NCBI GenBank assembly: GCA_017516265.1
Contig: JAFXDL010000211.1
Location: 1 to 37,460 of the forward strand
DNA: 37,460 nt
Reading direction: 5' to 3'
From: Bacteroidaceae bacterium
Lineage (GTDB): Bacteria; Bacteroidota; Bacteroidia; Bacteroidales; Bacteroidaceae
Below, piece by piece: positions 8,566 to 17,315 of this stretch. Positions within the stretch are counted from its first letter, which is position 1; the number at the start of each line of letters is the position of its first letter. Position numbers and translations under genes: made by a program. The notes under the pieces are model-generated. The model was not told the origin of the DNA, searched no databases, and saw only the letters and a list, made by a program, of their open reading frames with translations.

Positions 8566-9708
8566 ATGAATGATGATATATATATGAGATATTCTCGTCC
8601 TGTACAGATGGTATTGGCCTTGCTGAAGCATGCTTTGAGCGGTGGTGAGGTGTGCCATGATGTGTTTGCCGGTGCTACCGATGCCGATTGGCAAGCTTGT
8701 CATAGGCTGGCGGTAGAACAAGGGGTGATGGCTATGGCTTGGGAGGGAGTGGCGGCTTTGCCTGCTGACCTGTTGCCTCCGCGTGCATTGAAGTTGACAT
8801 GGGCCATGGCTGTGGAAAAGTATGAAGAGCGCTATGCACACTATTGTCGCACGGTGCACGAACTGACGGAGTTGCTTCGTCCGCATGGCATCGGCCTGAT
8901 GCAGCTCAAGGGGGTAGGGTTCTCTACCCATTATCCTGTGCCTGCCCATCGTGAGGGAGGTGACATTGATGTGCGCCTCTATTCGCTGGATACTACGCGG
9001 ATGAGCGATGAAGAGGCTCTTGCCCTGGCTGAGAAACTGATAGAAGAGCGGGGTATAGAGGTGGATCGGGAACATTCGAAGAAACACAATACATTCCGAT
9101 ACAGAGGTATCATGATTGAGAACCACAAGGCATTCTTGAACGTCTATAACACCCATGAAGCTGTTCCTTTGGAGAAATATCTGCATGAGCATGCCGAACC
9201 AGTAGAGGTGGCTTTACAGGGAGGCGAGTATCCCATCAGTGTGCCTTCGGATGCGTTCAATGCTGTGTTCATCGGTTTTCATGCAGCCCAGCATTATGGT
9301 AACGGCTTGTCGTTGCATCACTTGTGCGACTGGGCTTGTCTGATGAAGGACGGTGCATGGGGACTGTTGCCCACTGAACTGATGGCACCTCGGGTACTGC
9401 GTTTCTTCTGTGCACTGACGGGGTTGGCCCATCGCTACTTGGGAGTCCCTGTAGAAGTGGAGTTTGACGAATCCTTTGCCGAAGAGATGTTGCATGAGAT
9501 GGTAGCTCCTGCCTATCCGTCTGTGCCGGCAACTGCATTTGGGAATAACCCGATACGTATCTTTGTCTATAAATTCCGCCGGTTGTATCACAACAGCTGT
9601 TTGCGCGGACAGGTGTTTGACACCAACTTCATGAGCCGCCTTTGGTTGGCTGTGAAGAACAATTATTGGCGTCCGGCCCGCCTGTTCAGAGTCACTTGGG
9701 ATAAATAA
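8566..9708 (+). CDS. Nucleotidyltransferase family protein (NTP_transf_5-like)
   Basis: 380 aa from the ATG at 8566; a GTG at 8560 in the same frame would add two residues. The central segment LKGVGFSTHYPVPAHREGG (residues about 116-134) followed by DIDVRL gives the GG...DxD metal-binding core of the uncharacterised nucleotidyltransferase family PF14907. Homologues accompany lasso and other RiPP clusters, where they are thought to act on the peptide or on a phosphorylated peptide. It lies 27 bases after the PqqD gene and 3 bases before the ABC transporter gene, so it is certainly in the same operon. The peptide substrate is an inference from context. Confidence 0.8.
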   Translation: MNDDIYMRYSRPVQMVLALLKHALSGGEVCHDVFAGATDADWQACHRLAVEQGVMAMAWEGVAALPADLLPPRALKLTWAMAVEKYEERYAHYCRTVHELTELLRPHGIGLMQLKGVGFSTHYPVPAHREGGDIDVRLYSLDTTRMSDEEALALAEKLIEERGIEVDREHSKKHNTFRYRGIMIENHKAFLNVYNTHEAVPLEKYLHEHAEPVEVALQGGEYPISVPSDAFNAVFIGFHAAQHYGNGLSLHHLCDWACLMKDGAWGLLPTELMAPRVLRFFCALTGLAHRYLGVPVEVEFDESFAEEMLHEMVAPAYPSVPATAFGNNPIRIFVYKFRRLYHNSCLRGQVFDTNFMSRLWLAVKNNYWRPARLFRVTWDK

Positions 9709-9711
9709 CAG

Positions 9712-11337
9712 ATGAATCTGCTGAGACGTACATATCAATTGTTGCTCCCGAAGGAGCGTAAGGAGGCTGCCCGTGTGGCAGGTGTGGTGTTTCTGACCGC
9801 CCTGCTTGATTTTGTGGGTATCGCTTCTTTGCTCCCTATCCTCTATCTGTTACTGGAGAAAGATGGCGACCGTTCTACGGTGCTCTTCTTCTGCCTGTTG
9901 GCATTTGTCGTGGTGCTGCTGAAAGGATGGGCAGCTACAGGTCTGCAAAAGGTGCAACACCGTTTCCTCTTGTCGTTGTACAAGCGTCTCAGTCTGTCGC
10001 TGTACACCTCTTATTATCAGCGTGGCTTGCTCTATATCCGTGAACGGGGGGCAGGCCGTCTGTCCTTCGAGGTGAACAATGTGTGCTTCGGCTTCAGTCA
10101 GGGTGTATTGATGCCTTTGTTGCGTATGGCCTCTGATGCCATGCTGTTGTTGCTCACTACGGTGGCTTTCCTGTTGTACGATGGGGCTACCATGCTGTTG
10201 CTCTATGCTTCGTTTGTCCCTTTTGTGGTCATCTATCTGCTGGTTATCCGCAAGCGTATCAGTCAGTATGGCCGTGACGAACAGGAAGCCCGGCGCGAGC
10301 AGATACGGGTGGTGAATGACACCTTCCGCGGCTATGTGGATGCCGAGGTGTATGGTGTATTCCCCTCGCTGTGGAGATCTTTGGAGCAGGGGACAGACCA
10401 TCTGTCGGACACACGCATGCAGATGATGAAGATGCAGCGCGTGCCGATGGTGCTGAGTGAATTGTCGGTTGTCATCGGATTGGCTTTGTTGGCCCTTACG
10501 GGCGAGGGCGACATGAGTCTGCTGACGGGAGCTTTCGCATTGGTGGCCTTGCGCCTTTTGCCTGCCTTGCGCGGATTGCTGACGGGATGGACACAGGTGC
10601 AACATGCCGGACACTTCTTGGACATCATCGAAGAGGGCATGGCCGTGAATGAAGCCCGAAAAGCTGAGGTTACAGGTGAGGCACTGGCCTTTGAAAAACA
10701 AATAGTACTGGAGAATGTCACTTTTGCCTATGAAGAGGGATATGATGTCATTGACGGACTCCATTTGAGTATATCCAAAGGTGAGTTTGTCGGCATAAGC
10801 GGACAGAGTGGAGTGGGGAAAAGTACCCTGTTCAACCTGCTGCTGGGATTCCTGAAACCAGTGAAAGGATGTGTCATGGTGGATGATGTCCCCTTGACAG
10901 ATGCAAACAGACAAGCGTGGATTGACAGGATAGGTTATGTGCCGCAGGAGATATTTATCTTCAATACGACATTGGCAGAGAACATAGCACCGGGAGAAGA
11001 GCATATAAATAAGGAACGCGTGCGCGAGGTCTTGACATGGGTGGCGTTGGAAGATTGGGCAGAAAGTCTGCCTGCAGGCTTGGATACCCCGATGAATGAG
11101 GCCGGTACCCGCTTGTCTGGAGGACAGAAACAGCGTCTGGGGATAGCGCGTGCATTGTACAAACGGGCTGATGTGTTGTTGTTGGATGAAGCAGCCTCGG
11201 CACTCGACCGTGAAACGGAGGAGGAGATAAACGAAACACTTCTACGGATACGTCAGGAAAAGAGTGAACTTACCATATTATATATAGCCCATCATGCAAG
11301 TGCATTGGCTATTTGTGACCGGATAATAGAAATTTAG
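9712..11337 (+). CDS. ABC transporter, fused permease/ATPase (peptide or lipid exporter)
   Basis: 541 aa half-transporter. Hydrophobic helices in residues 1-290 form the type I exporter membrane domain (first helices near 20-40 and 53-73). The ATPase domain carries Walker A GQSGVGKST near 364-372, a Q-loop in YVPQEIFIF, signature LSGGQKQR at about 468 and Walker B VLLLDEAASALD near 488-499. There is no N-terminal C39 peptidase domain, so leader cleavage would need a separate protease. The S24/S26 peptidase two genes downstream is a candidate. Position between the nucleotidyltransferase and kinase genes suggests export of the mature peptide across the inner membrane. Confidence 0.9.
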   Translation: MNLLRRTYQLLLPKERKEAARVAGVVFLTALLDFVGIASLLPILYLLLEKDGDRSTVLFFCLLAFVVVLLKGWAATGLQKVQHRFLLSLYKRLSLSLYTSYYQRGLLYIRERGAGRLSFEVNNVCFGFSQGVLMPLLRMASDAMLLLLTTVAFLLYDGATMLLLYASFVPFVVIYLLVIRKRISQYGRDEQEARREQIRVVNDTFRGYVDAEVYGVFPSLWRSLEQGTDHLSDTRMQMMKMQRVPMVLSELSVVIGLALLALTGEGDMSLLTGAFALVALRLLPALRGLLTGWTQVQHAGHFLDIIEEGMAVNEARKAEVTGEALAFEKQIVLENVTFAYEEGYDVIDGLHLSISKGEFVGISGQSGVGKSTLFNLLLGFLKPVKGCVMVDDVPLTDANRQAWIDRIGYVPQEIFIFNTTLAENIAPGEEHINKERVREVLTWVALEDWAESLPAGLDTPMNEAGTRLSGGQKQRLGIARALYKRADVLLLDEAASALDRETEEEINETLLRIRQEKSELTILYIAHHASALAICDRIIEI

Positions 11338-11346
11338 AATCAGTGA

Positions 11347-12210
11347 ATGATGATACAGTATTATAATATAGGAGGTTTTCTGCTGAGGGTTGAAGGAAAC
11401 GGTTTGTGTGGCGTGTTGGCAACCATGCAGAGTTTTGAAACCTTCCGGACGGAGAATCCAAAAGGGGAGGAGCCTGTTTGTGAGTTTGTGGAAACGGAGT
11501 GTGCCCCTCCTGATTTTGAGAAAGTAATCTATGAGATGAAAGACTTGGATACGGTATTCAAGTTTGGCTATGCGGCTGGAGGATACCGTATGAGTCAGTT
11601 GCAGGACGATGGCAAGCATTTGGACTTGTGGACTGTTGGAGGTGATGGCCGGATGTACTTGGCAGGAGATTGGGAGTTGCGTATGTTGCGCTCAGTTATG
11701 TGGACAGGATATGGAATACAGACCGTCCCGATGGGCGCAATACCAGTGCATAGCAGCTGTATCGTGAACACGGATGAGGCAGTCATGTGCTTGGGAGAGA
11801 GTGGTACGGGAAAAAGTACCCATACCCGTCTGTGGAGACAATACATAGCGGGTAGCCATCTGCTGAATGACGATAGCCCCATACTGCGTGTGGAGAGTGG
11901 AAAGGTGTGGGTCTATGGAAGCCCATGGAGCGGAAAGACCCCCTGTTATCGGGCTGAGCGTTATCCGTTGAAAGCATGCATCCGTTTGTCTCAGGCTCCC
12001 CAGAATAGAATCAGGCGGTTGTCTGTGTTGCAGGCATATGCCGCTTTGCATCCCTCGTGTCCGCCGGCTTTTGCTTACGATGCCCCTTTATATGATGCAT
12101 TGAGTCGCACGTTGGGAGAAGTCCTGGGACTTGTTTCATGCTTCCATTTGGAGTGTCGCCCGGATGAAGAAGCGGCACAGTTGTCTTATCAAACTATTTT
12201 TGGGGAATGA
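11347..12210 (+). CDS. HPr-kinase/PEPCK-like serine kinase
   Basis: 287 aa. P-loop GESGTGKST at residues 150-158, followed by HTRLW and LLNDDSPIL, resembles the HprK/P and PEP-carboxykinase-like fold used by lasso-peptide kinases and by proteins annotated in Bacteroidales as serine kinase or PEPCK (ATP)-like. The GSPWSGKTPCYR segment (about 196-207) is also typical. There is no second HprK N-terminal DRTGG-like domain, so it is not the carbohydrate-repression HPr kinase. It starts 9 bases after the ABC gene and overlaps the peptidase gene by four bases. The likely role is phosphorylation of a peptide or small substrate of this pathway, inferred from the operon. Confidence 0.75.
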   Translation: MMIQYYNIGGFLLRVEGNGLCGVLATMQSFETFRTENPKGEEPVCEFVETECAPPDFEKVIYEMKDLDTVFKFGYAAGGYRMSQLQDDGKHLDLWTVGGDGRMYLAGDWELRMLRSVMWTGYGIQTVPMGAIPVHSSCIVNTDEAVMCLGESGTGKSTHTRLWRQYIAGSHLLNDDSPILRVESGKVWVYGSPWSGKTPCYRAERYPLKACIRLSQAPQNRIRRLSVLQAYAALHPSCPPAFAYDAPLYDALSRTLGEVLGLVSCFHLECRPDEEAAQLSYQTIFGE

Positions 12211-12650
12211 AAAATATTCCTAACAACCTGTTTTTTGCTTGGGTGGAGGAGGAAATAGCCCAAGGGCGCGAGGTCCGCATTCGTGTAAAAGGAGAATCAA
12301 TGTTCCCTTTTCTGCATAATGGAGTGGATGATGTTATTGTCGCTCCATGTCAAGTGGATGAGTTGGCTCTCTTGGATATTGTGCTTTTCCGATATCGGGG
12401 TAAACATGTGATGCATCGTATCGTGAAGATGTCCGAAGGGGATTATACCATGCAGGGCGATGGCGTATGGGCTTCGCAGGAGCATTGTCGTGCTGAAGAT
12501 GTTGTCGGGAAAATAGTGGCTATTTGTCGTCCGAAGAAAGAACCTTTTTCTGTTACATCTTTTGGGTGGACGTGGTTTAGCCGGATATGGTTCCATATAC
12601 GGAGTATCCGAAGATACCTCTTGCGCCTTTGTCGGATTTTCCGCATATAA
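12207..12650 (+). CDS. S24/S26 family peptidase
   Basis: 147 aa. GESMFP places a nucleophile Ser at residue 31. MHRIV places His70, and MQGDG places Asp85. This Ser-His-Asp arrangement matches the archaeal/ER-type signal peptidase branch rather than the Ser-Lys bacterial LepB type. Unlike a true signal peptidase there is no obvious membrane anchor before Ser31. The C-terminal 25 residues are strongly basic and aromatic (IWFHIRSIRRYLLRLCRIFRI) and may attach peripherally to the membrane. As the last gene of the operon, overlapping the kinase gene by ATGA, it is the best candidate for removing a leader from the pathway's peptide. Confidence 0.8.
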   Translation: MKNIPNNLFFAWVEEEIAQGREVRIRVKGESMFPFLHNGVDDVIVAPCQVDELALLDIVLFRYRGKHVMHRIVKMSEGDYTMQGDGVWASQEHCRAEDVVGKIVAICRPKKEPFSVTSFGWTWFSRIWFHIRSIRRYLLRLCRIFRI

Positions 12651-12653
12651 ATA

Positions 12654-12710
12654 GAGGGTGTGTCGGAGTTCACTGTTCATCCGCAGATGTTTGAATGACG
12701 ACACACCCTC
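12654..12710. terminator. Bidirectional stem-loop between convergent genes
   Basis: Perfect 12-base inverted repeat GAGGGTGTGTCG (12654-12665) and CGACACACCCTC (12699-12710) with a 33-base loop. It sits between the S24/S26 peptidase and convergent prmA. GAGGGTGTGTC-type hairpins are frequent in Bacteroides intergenic regions. Confidence 0.65.
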
Positions 12711-12732
12711 ATTGTATTAACTATCTCAATAA

Positions 12733-13578
12733 TTACTTTTCTGCTACAACCATAGCCCAACGGTTCTTCTCGTGATATTCCACAAAAGTCAGTCCGTTGT
12801 CTGTCAGGCTCTGTCGGATGACTGGGATGTCTTCTACATAAAACCCACTGAGGTATATGCGGCTTCCGGGTTTCATGCAAAGGGCATAGGCATCCATGTC
12901 GGTAGTCAGGATGTTGCGATTGATGTTTGCAATGATGAGATCAAAAGAAGGTTGCTCAGTGCGAAGAACATCAGCATTACCCAAGCGGACATTGATGCAG
13001 TCGATGTTGTTCAGACGGATATTGTCAGCGGAGTTGGACACGCACCAATCATCAATGTCAATGGCAGTGATGGGCGAAGCTCCACGTTTGGCTGCCAGGA
13101 TGGCCAGGATAGAAGTGCCGCACCCCATATCCAATACACTCTTTCCTGTCAACTCTGTTTCCAACAGACGGCTAACTATAAGGCTGGTTGTTTCATGATG
13201 GCCCGTGCCGAAAGACATTTGTGGATTGATGAGTATGTCGTATTCCATAGGTGGAATATCCTTGTGGAAAGTGCTATGGATGACACAGCGATTACCGATG
13301 ACGATGGGTTGGAAGAAGTTCTTCTCCCATTCTTCATTCCAATCTTTGTCTTCTTGTTCCTGAGAAGTGTATGCAATGCTGACATCAGGTAGGGGGAAAG
13401 AGGCGATAATGTCGCTGATGGATTCTTCATCGTAGAGAGGCTGTTGGATGTATGCTTTGAGTGTGTGGTCCTCTTCCACAAAACTTTCAAAGCCAATGTC
13501 TCCGGCTAAGGCCGTAAGGATGTCCTGGGCTGTTTCGCTCCAAGGGGTCAGGGTGAATTTGACTTCTATATAAACCAT
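12733..13578 (-). CDS. prmA: Ribosomal protein L11 methyltransferase
   Basis: 281 aa, close to family length. The catalytic domain has the PrmA signature NPQMSFGTGHHETT (about 117-130), the SAM-binding LDMGCGTSILAI (about 147-158) and the substrate-side ANINRNIL motif replacing NPPY-type sequences. The N-terminal 100 residues form the ribosomal L11-binding domain. It trimethylates lysines and the N-terminus of L11 in the cytoplasm. It is a single-gene unit, convergent with the peptide operon and divergent from the secreted-protein operon. Confidence 0.95.
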   Translation of the reverse strand: MVYIEVKFTLTPWSETAQDILTALAGDIGFESFVEEDHTLKAYIQQPLYDEESISDIIASFPLPDVSIAYTSQEQEDKDWNEEWEKNFFQPIVIGNRCVIHSTFHKDIPPMEYDILINPQMSFGTGHHETTSLIVSRLLETELTGKSVLDMGCGTSILAILAAKRGASPITAIDIDDWCVSNSADNIRLNNIDCINVRLGNADVLRTEQPSFDLIIANINRNILTTDMDAYALCMKPGSRIYLSGFYVEDIPVIRQSLTDNGLTFVEYHEKNRWAMVVAEK

Positions 13579-13640
13579 TTTGTTAATTATGAATGATGAA
13601 TGATATGAGTGCTTGAGCCAACACTGTGGCTAATTCTTTG

Positions 13641-13648
13641 CGAAAGTA
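13641..13648 (-). promoter_or_regulatory. Probable prmA -7 box (TACTTTCG)
   Basis: On the minus strand this reads TACTTTCG, one base from TAnnTTTG, 62 bases before the prmA start. A second T-rich stretch upstream could carry the -33 region, but no clear TTG was placed. Confidence 0.4.
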
Positions 13649-13786
13649 CAACATTTCTGCTTATATTTCGCCTTTAAATTCCTTAAAATCTGAAAATATC
13701 CCGAAAAACTAGCTTCCAAATGTGAAATAACAGGAAAAACTATATAAAAAAACGGAGTTTTCTATGATTAAATGAATATAGTTGTT

Positions 13787-13794
13787 TATATTTG
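13787..13794 (+). promoter_or_regulatory. -7 box (TATATTTG) for the secreted-protein operon
   Basis: Exact TAnnTTTG match 69 bases before the ATG at 13864. The leader after it contains two near-identical short segments (GAGAATTTAAA) before the start codon. Confidence 0.6.
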
Positions 13795-13863
13795 CAGTAA
13801 AGATAGATGAGATTTGTAGATGAGAATTTAAAGATTTAGTGTGAGAATTTAAAAATGTAGCGT

Positions 13864-15270
13864 ATGAAAAAGTTAGTATTATTATCGTTTTTGCTGGCAG
13901 CCCTGCCGCAATTGAGCATGGCACAGAGTATGGACGATGATCTTTACTTTGTTCCTAAGAAAGAAAAGAAAGAGAAGAAAGCTGAAGCGAAACGCGTTGC
14001 AGAAGAAACAGTGACTGTTGTCACTTCTGAAGGTAAAATACGTCAGATTCCAGCTTCGGAAGCTACTGTCGCAACCATATCAAGCAAGAAATTGCAGACT
14101 GCTACTGTGCGCGATGCGGCAGGAGTAGAACGTGATGTGGACGAATACAATCGTCGTTATGTAGATAAGGATGACGCGTCTTATGTGTTGGAGGATACGG
14201 AAGAGGAATATGTTCGTGAAGATGGAGAGTGGGTGAATGGCTTCGAAGGAACTCAAGACGAGTATGAGTATGCCACCCGCCTGATACGTTTCCGTAGTCC
14301 GCGTGTGGCTGTGCCGGTGAGCAGTCCGCTTTATTGGGACATTGTTTATACGTGGTCTCCTTTTGACTGGAATGTCTATACCGATGGATTCTATGCCTAT
14401 GCTTTCCCCACGTGGAGCAATCCAGCCTGGTGGAGTTGGCGTCATGACCCTTGGCATTGGAACTATGGTTGGAACTGGCATATTGGCTGGGGAGGCTGGG
14501 GCTTCGGTTGGGGATGGCATGATCCTTGGTATTACCATCATCATTATCCTTATTGGGGCTATTACCCGCATCATCATCACCACCATCATGGTCCCATTTG
14601 GGCTGGTGGAGGTGGTCACATCGGTGGTGGTTGGCGTGATGGTTTCTACTATGACAACCGTCGTCGGGCTGCAGACCGTCCCAATGCTGTACGCGGTGAC
14701 CGTCGTAATGATAGCAGTGTGCGGGCTACTCGTGGTAATGACCGTGGTACAACGGTTGCTTCGCGCGGTAATACTTCCAGTCGTACATCGGGGCGTGTGG
14801 TGGCTGGCAGAAATACGGATGAAACGGTACGCTCTACAGGTAGTGACCGTGGATTCACCATTGGAGATGCCGTGCCGGCCAATGGACGTGCCAGTCGTAA
14901 TACGGTGAGCCGTAACAACAGTGCTACGACCTCTTCTGACCGTTCGTCAGGAAACTATACACGCAGTAGTAGCAGTCGTAGCTCTTCTGGAAATGTCTCA
15001 CGTAGTAGCAGCCGTCGCAGTTCTTCGGGAAGTGTGTCACGCAGCAGCAGTTCGCGTAGTTCTTCATCGGGAAGTGTGTCACGTAGTAGCAGCAGTTCAC
15101 GTAGTTCTTCGTCAAGTAGTGTGTCACGTAGCAGCAGCTCACGCAGTAGTTCTGGTTCTTTCTCATCGGGCAGTAGTAGCAGCCGCAGTTCAGGTGGTTC
15201 GTTCAGCGGAGGAGGCAGTAGCCGTTCAAGCAGTGGCGGCGGTGGACGCTCTGGTGGAGGAAGAAGATAA
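13864..15270 (+). CDS. Secreted Trp/His/Ser-rich low-complexity protein
   Basis: 468 aa, function not recognised. Residues 1-20 are a clear signal peptide ending SMA-Q. Residues 33-46 are a Lys/Glu-rich stretch. Residues about 155-260 are extremely rich in Trp, Tyr, Gly and His, including a run of seven His, and could bind metal or associate with membranes or glycans. Residues about 355-468 are Arg/Ser repeats (SRSSSSRSSSGSVS-like) grading into Ser/Gly. The DNA of the last 300 bases is an imperfect short-period repeat of AGC/AGT and CGT codons. There is no lipobox or beta-barrel. It is first in a plus-strand group with an OmpP1-like porin 97 bases downstream, consistent with a periplasmic or outer-membrane role. 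Confidence 0.75.
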   Translation: MKKLVLLSFLLAALPQLSMAQSMDDDLYFVPKKEKKEKKAEAKRVAEETVTVVTSEGKIRQIPASEATVATISSKKLQTATVRDAAGVERDVDEYNRRYVDKDDASYVLEDTEEEYVREDGEWVNGFEGTQDEYEYATRLIRFRSPRVAVPVSSPLYWDIVYTWSPFDWNVYTDGFYAYAFPTWSNPAWWSWRHDPWHWNYGWNWHIGWGGWGFGWGWHDPWYYHHHYPYWGYYPHHHHHHHGPIWAGGGGHIGGGWRDGFYYDNRRRAADRPNAVRGDRRNDSSVRATRGNDRGTTVASRGNTSSRTSGRVVAGRNTDETVRSTGSDRGFTIGDAVPANGRASRNTVSRNNSATTSSDRSSGNYTRSSSSRSSSGNVSRSSSRRSSSGSVSRSSSSRSSSSGSVSRSSSSSRSSSSSSVSRSSSSRSSSGSFSSGSSSSRSSGGSFSGGGSSRSSSGGGGRSGGGRR

Positions 15271-15367
15271 GACTAGAGTGTAGAATGCCCGATTTTTGTA
15301 GAACGTTATAATCGTTTCTTTAGGAATAGAACGTTTGGTACGGTGTAACAGGTAAAATGTAATTGAA

Positions 15368-17053
15368 ATGATGACTAAGAAAATAATGTTTGGAGCTGTA
15401 GTTGTACTTCTTTCTGGAAGTACAGCGCTTGCTCAGACCCAATATGATGCAGCACGCATCATGGATACGGATCTCAATGGTACAGCACGTTTCGTGGGTA
15501 TGGGTGGTGCCATGAGTGCTTTGGGTGGCGAGATTTCAACCATTGGTAGCAATCCTGCTGGTATCGGATTGTATCGTAGCAATGACTTTTCGGGAACAAT
15601 CAGTCTGAACGATACGGAGGTAAAGAGTGATTTTGCCGGTGTCACAGGAAAGGACAATCGCTCACGCATGTCGTTTGATCAGTTGGGAGTGGTGTTCAGC
15701 AACAAGATTGGTAACGAAACTACGGTTCGTTATGTAAACGTAGGTGTGAACTATCGCAAGCAACGCAATTTTAACAGACGGGCAGTGGTGTATGGCAATT
15801 TGGAAGGAATGTCACTGAGTGACCAGATTGCCAATATGACCAACCATGATGAATACGGTGACTATAATCCGCTTCCGTTGAATGATTATTATAAAATCTA
15901 TAATGACTTGAAAGGGAATTACTATGGTTCCGACTGGAGTGATGTATCCTGGCTTGGTGTCTTGGGTATTCAAGGTGGACTCATCGGTCCTCAGATTGGT
16001 CCTGATGGGCAGGAAGGTGACGAACCTTTGGTAGATGCCAATGGCAATCCTATTACAGATGATAATGGGAATCCGCTCTATGAATACAAGCACTATATAG
16101 GTATGCCTGGATACGAAACCGAATACCGTAGCCGCGAGACGGGTGGTGTGAATGTCATAGACTTCAATATGTCCACCAATATCAACGACCGCGTTTATTT
16201 GGGTCTGACGGTTGGGTTTCATGATGTGAATTACAAGCGTTCGTCTGCCTATTCCGAATGGGGTGAATTTGATGGAACACCGACTGAATTTACGTTGAAT
16301 AATGATTTCATTACTGAAGGTTCGGGTGTGAATGCAAAGTTGGGTGTTATCTTCCGTCCATTGGAAGAATCGGCCTTCCGTATGGGATTGGCAGTGCATA
16401 CTCCTACTTTGTATAAACTTTCAGACCGTCATTGGGCTTCGCTTTCTTCTTCTTTAGACAGTTATTATGGCGAGACAGATATCGCTCAGTTTGATTACGA
16501 ACTGGTGACACCGTGGACTTTCAACCTGAGTTTGGGACATACCATCGGAACATCTGTGGCATTGGGTGCAGAGTATGAATATACTGATTATTCCTCGGCA
16601 GAGTTCCGTTATGATGACGGTTTTGAAATGGCTAATGAGAATGATTGGATAAATGAAGATTTGAAGGGAATGCACACAGTGCGAGTGGGTGCAGAAGTGA
16701 AAGTGATTCCAGAATTCAGTGTCCGTGCAGGATATAATTACAGTTCGGCCTCTTTTGAGAAAGGTGCTTACAAGTGGCTCTATCCTAACACAACCCGTAC
16801 AGACGCAGAATATGAAAACATGATGGCGCGTAATACATTTACTTTAGGTATGGGTTTCCGCACCGGTCAACTTTATTTGGATGCAGCTTTCCTCTATACT
16901 AATCAAAAGAGTGAATTCTATCCTTTTGACAGTATGTTCAGTCATGATGATGCTTTAGTTGATTATCCTACAACAGCGGACGGATTGCTTCCTCCGACAA
17001 AGATGACTAATGAACGTACCCAATTGCTGCTGACTGTAGGTTATCGTTTTTAA
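15368..17053 (+). CDS. OmpP1/FadL-like outer membrane protein
   Basis: 561 aa. Signal peptide (about 1-22, ending ALA-Q) is followed by the family's N-terminal plug pattern TARFVGMGGAMSALGGEISTIGSNPAGIGLYRSNDF. The remainder alternates as beta strands of a barrel, with Asn/Asp-rich loops (about 210-235), and the chain ends in a terminal Phe (LLLTVGYRF), as outer membrane barrels do. FadL-type proteins transport hydrophobic molecules; Bacteroidales members are often annotated as hemin receptors without proof. A second in-frame ATG follows directly (15371). It is probably cotranscribed with the two small membrane genes downstream. Confidence 0.85.
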   Translation: MMTKKIMFGAVVVLLSGSTALAQTQYDAARIMDTDLNGTARFVGMGGAMSALGGEISTIGSNPAGIGLYRSNDFSGTISLNDTEVKSDFAGVTGKDNRSRMSFDQLGVVFSNKIGNETTVRYVNVGVNYRKQRNFNRRAVVYGNLEGMSLSDQIANMTNHDEYGDYNPLPLNDYYKIYNDLKGNYYGSDWSDVSWLGVLGIQGGLIGPQIGPDGQEGDEPLVDANGNPITDDNGNPLYEYKHYIGMPGYETEYRSRETGGVNVIDFNMSTNINDRVYLGLTVGFHDVNYKRSSAYSEWGEFDGTPTEFTLNNDFITEGSGVNAKLGVIFRPLEESAFRMGLAVHTPTLYKLSDRHWASLSSSLDSYYGETDIAQFDYELVTPWTFNLSLGHTIGTSVALGAEYEYTDYSSAEFRYDDGFEMANENDWINEDLKGMHTVRVGAEVKVIPEFSVRAGYNYSSASFEKGAYKWLYPNTTRTDAEYENMMARNTFTLGMGFRTGQLYLDAAFLYTNQKSEFYPFDSMFSHDDALVDYPTTADGLLPPTKMTNERTQLLLTVGYRF

Positions 17054-17137
17054 CGAAAAACGGGGTGGGGCAGACAACCAAAGTTCCTGTTTGCTTGTTA
17101 ATGTCGTAAATTCATGACTTAAATAAAAATAGGAACG

Positions 17138-17290
17138 ATGAAAAGAGAATTTTGGATTCGCTTGGGAGTGGCTCTGCTGATAGTATTGCTTCTTTGGTGG
17201 CTGTATATGGCCATGGTGGTCGATGAAGACGAAGCGTTTGCTTTGGCAGACATGTCAGGTTTGTTACCCCATACAGGAATAAGTTTTTGA
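17138..17290 (+). CDS. 50-aa single-pass membrane peptide
   Basis: ATG at 17138, TGA at 17288-17290, with AGGAA just before the start. Residues 6-27 (WIRLGVALLIVLLLWWLYMAMV) form one strong transmembrane helix; the rest is acidic (DEDEAFALAD). It is placed between the porin and DUF308 genes, 25 bases before the latter. No family recognised; the coding call rests on position, composition and a clean reading frame. Confidence 0.55.
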   Translation: MKREFWIRLGVALLIVLLLWWLYMAMVVDEDEAFALADMSGLLPHTGISF

Positions 17291-17315
17291 TAGATTATTG
17301 TCTAAGAATATAAAT

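Noticed and set aside
8362..9192. Minus-strand ORF of 276 codons opposite the PqqD and nucleotidyltransferase genes
   Set aside because: Spans two convincing plus-strand genes and has no recognisable motifs; shadow frame.
9850..11004. Long minus-strand ORF (384 codons) opposite the ABC transporter
   Set aside because: Its product is Gln/His/Ser-rich without domain pattern, and the plus strand encodes a complete ABC transporter with all ATPase motifs; it is a codon-usage shadow.
7963..12650. Complete lasso-peptide biosynthetic cluster
   Set aside because: The asparagine-synthetase-like cyclase and the transglutaminase-like B2 protease are both absent, so only a RiPP-like pathway of unknown product can be claimed.
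14950..15250. Short-period repeats that could suggest a CRISPR-like or tandem array
   Set aside because: The repeats are in-frame Ser/Arg codons inside a coding region, with irregular spacing and no spacers.
17298..17315. TTG start for the DUF308 gene
   Set aside because: The ATG at 17316 gives a normal family N-terminus and the extra six residues add nothing recognisable.
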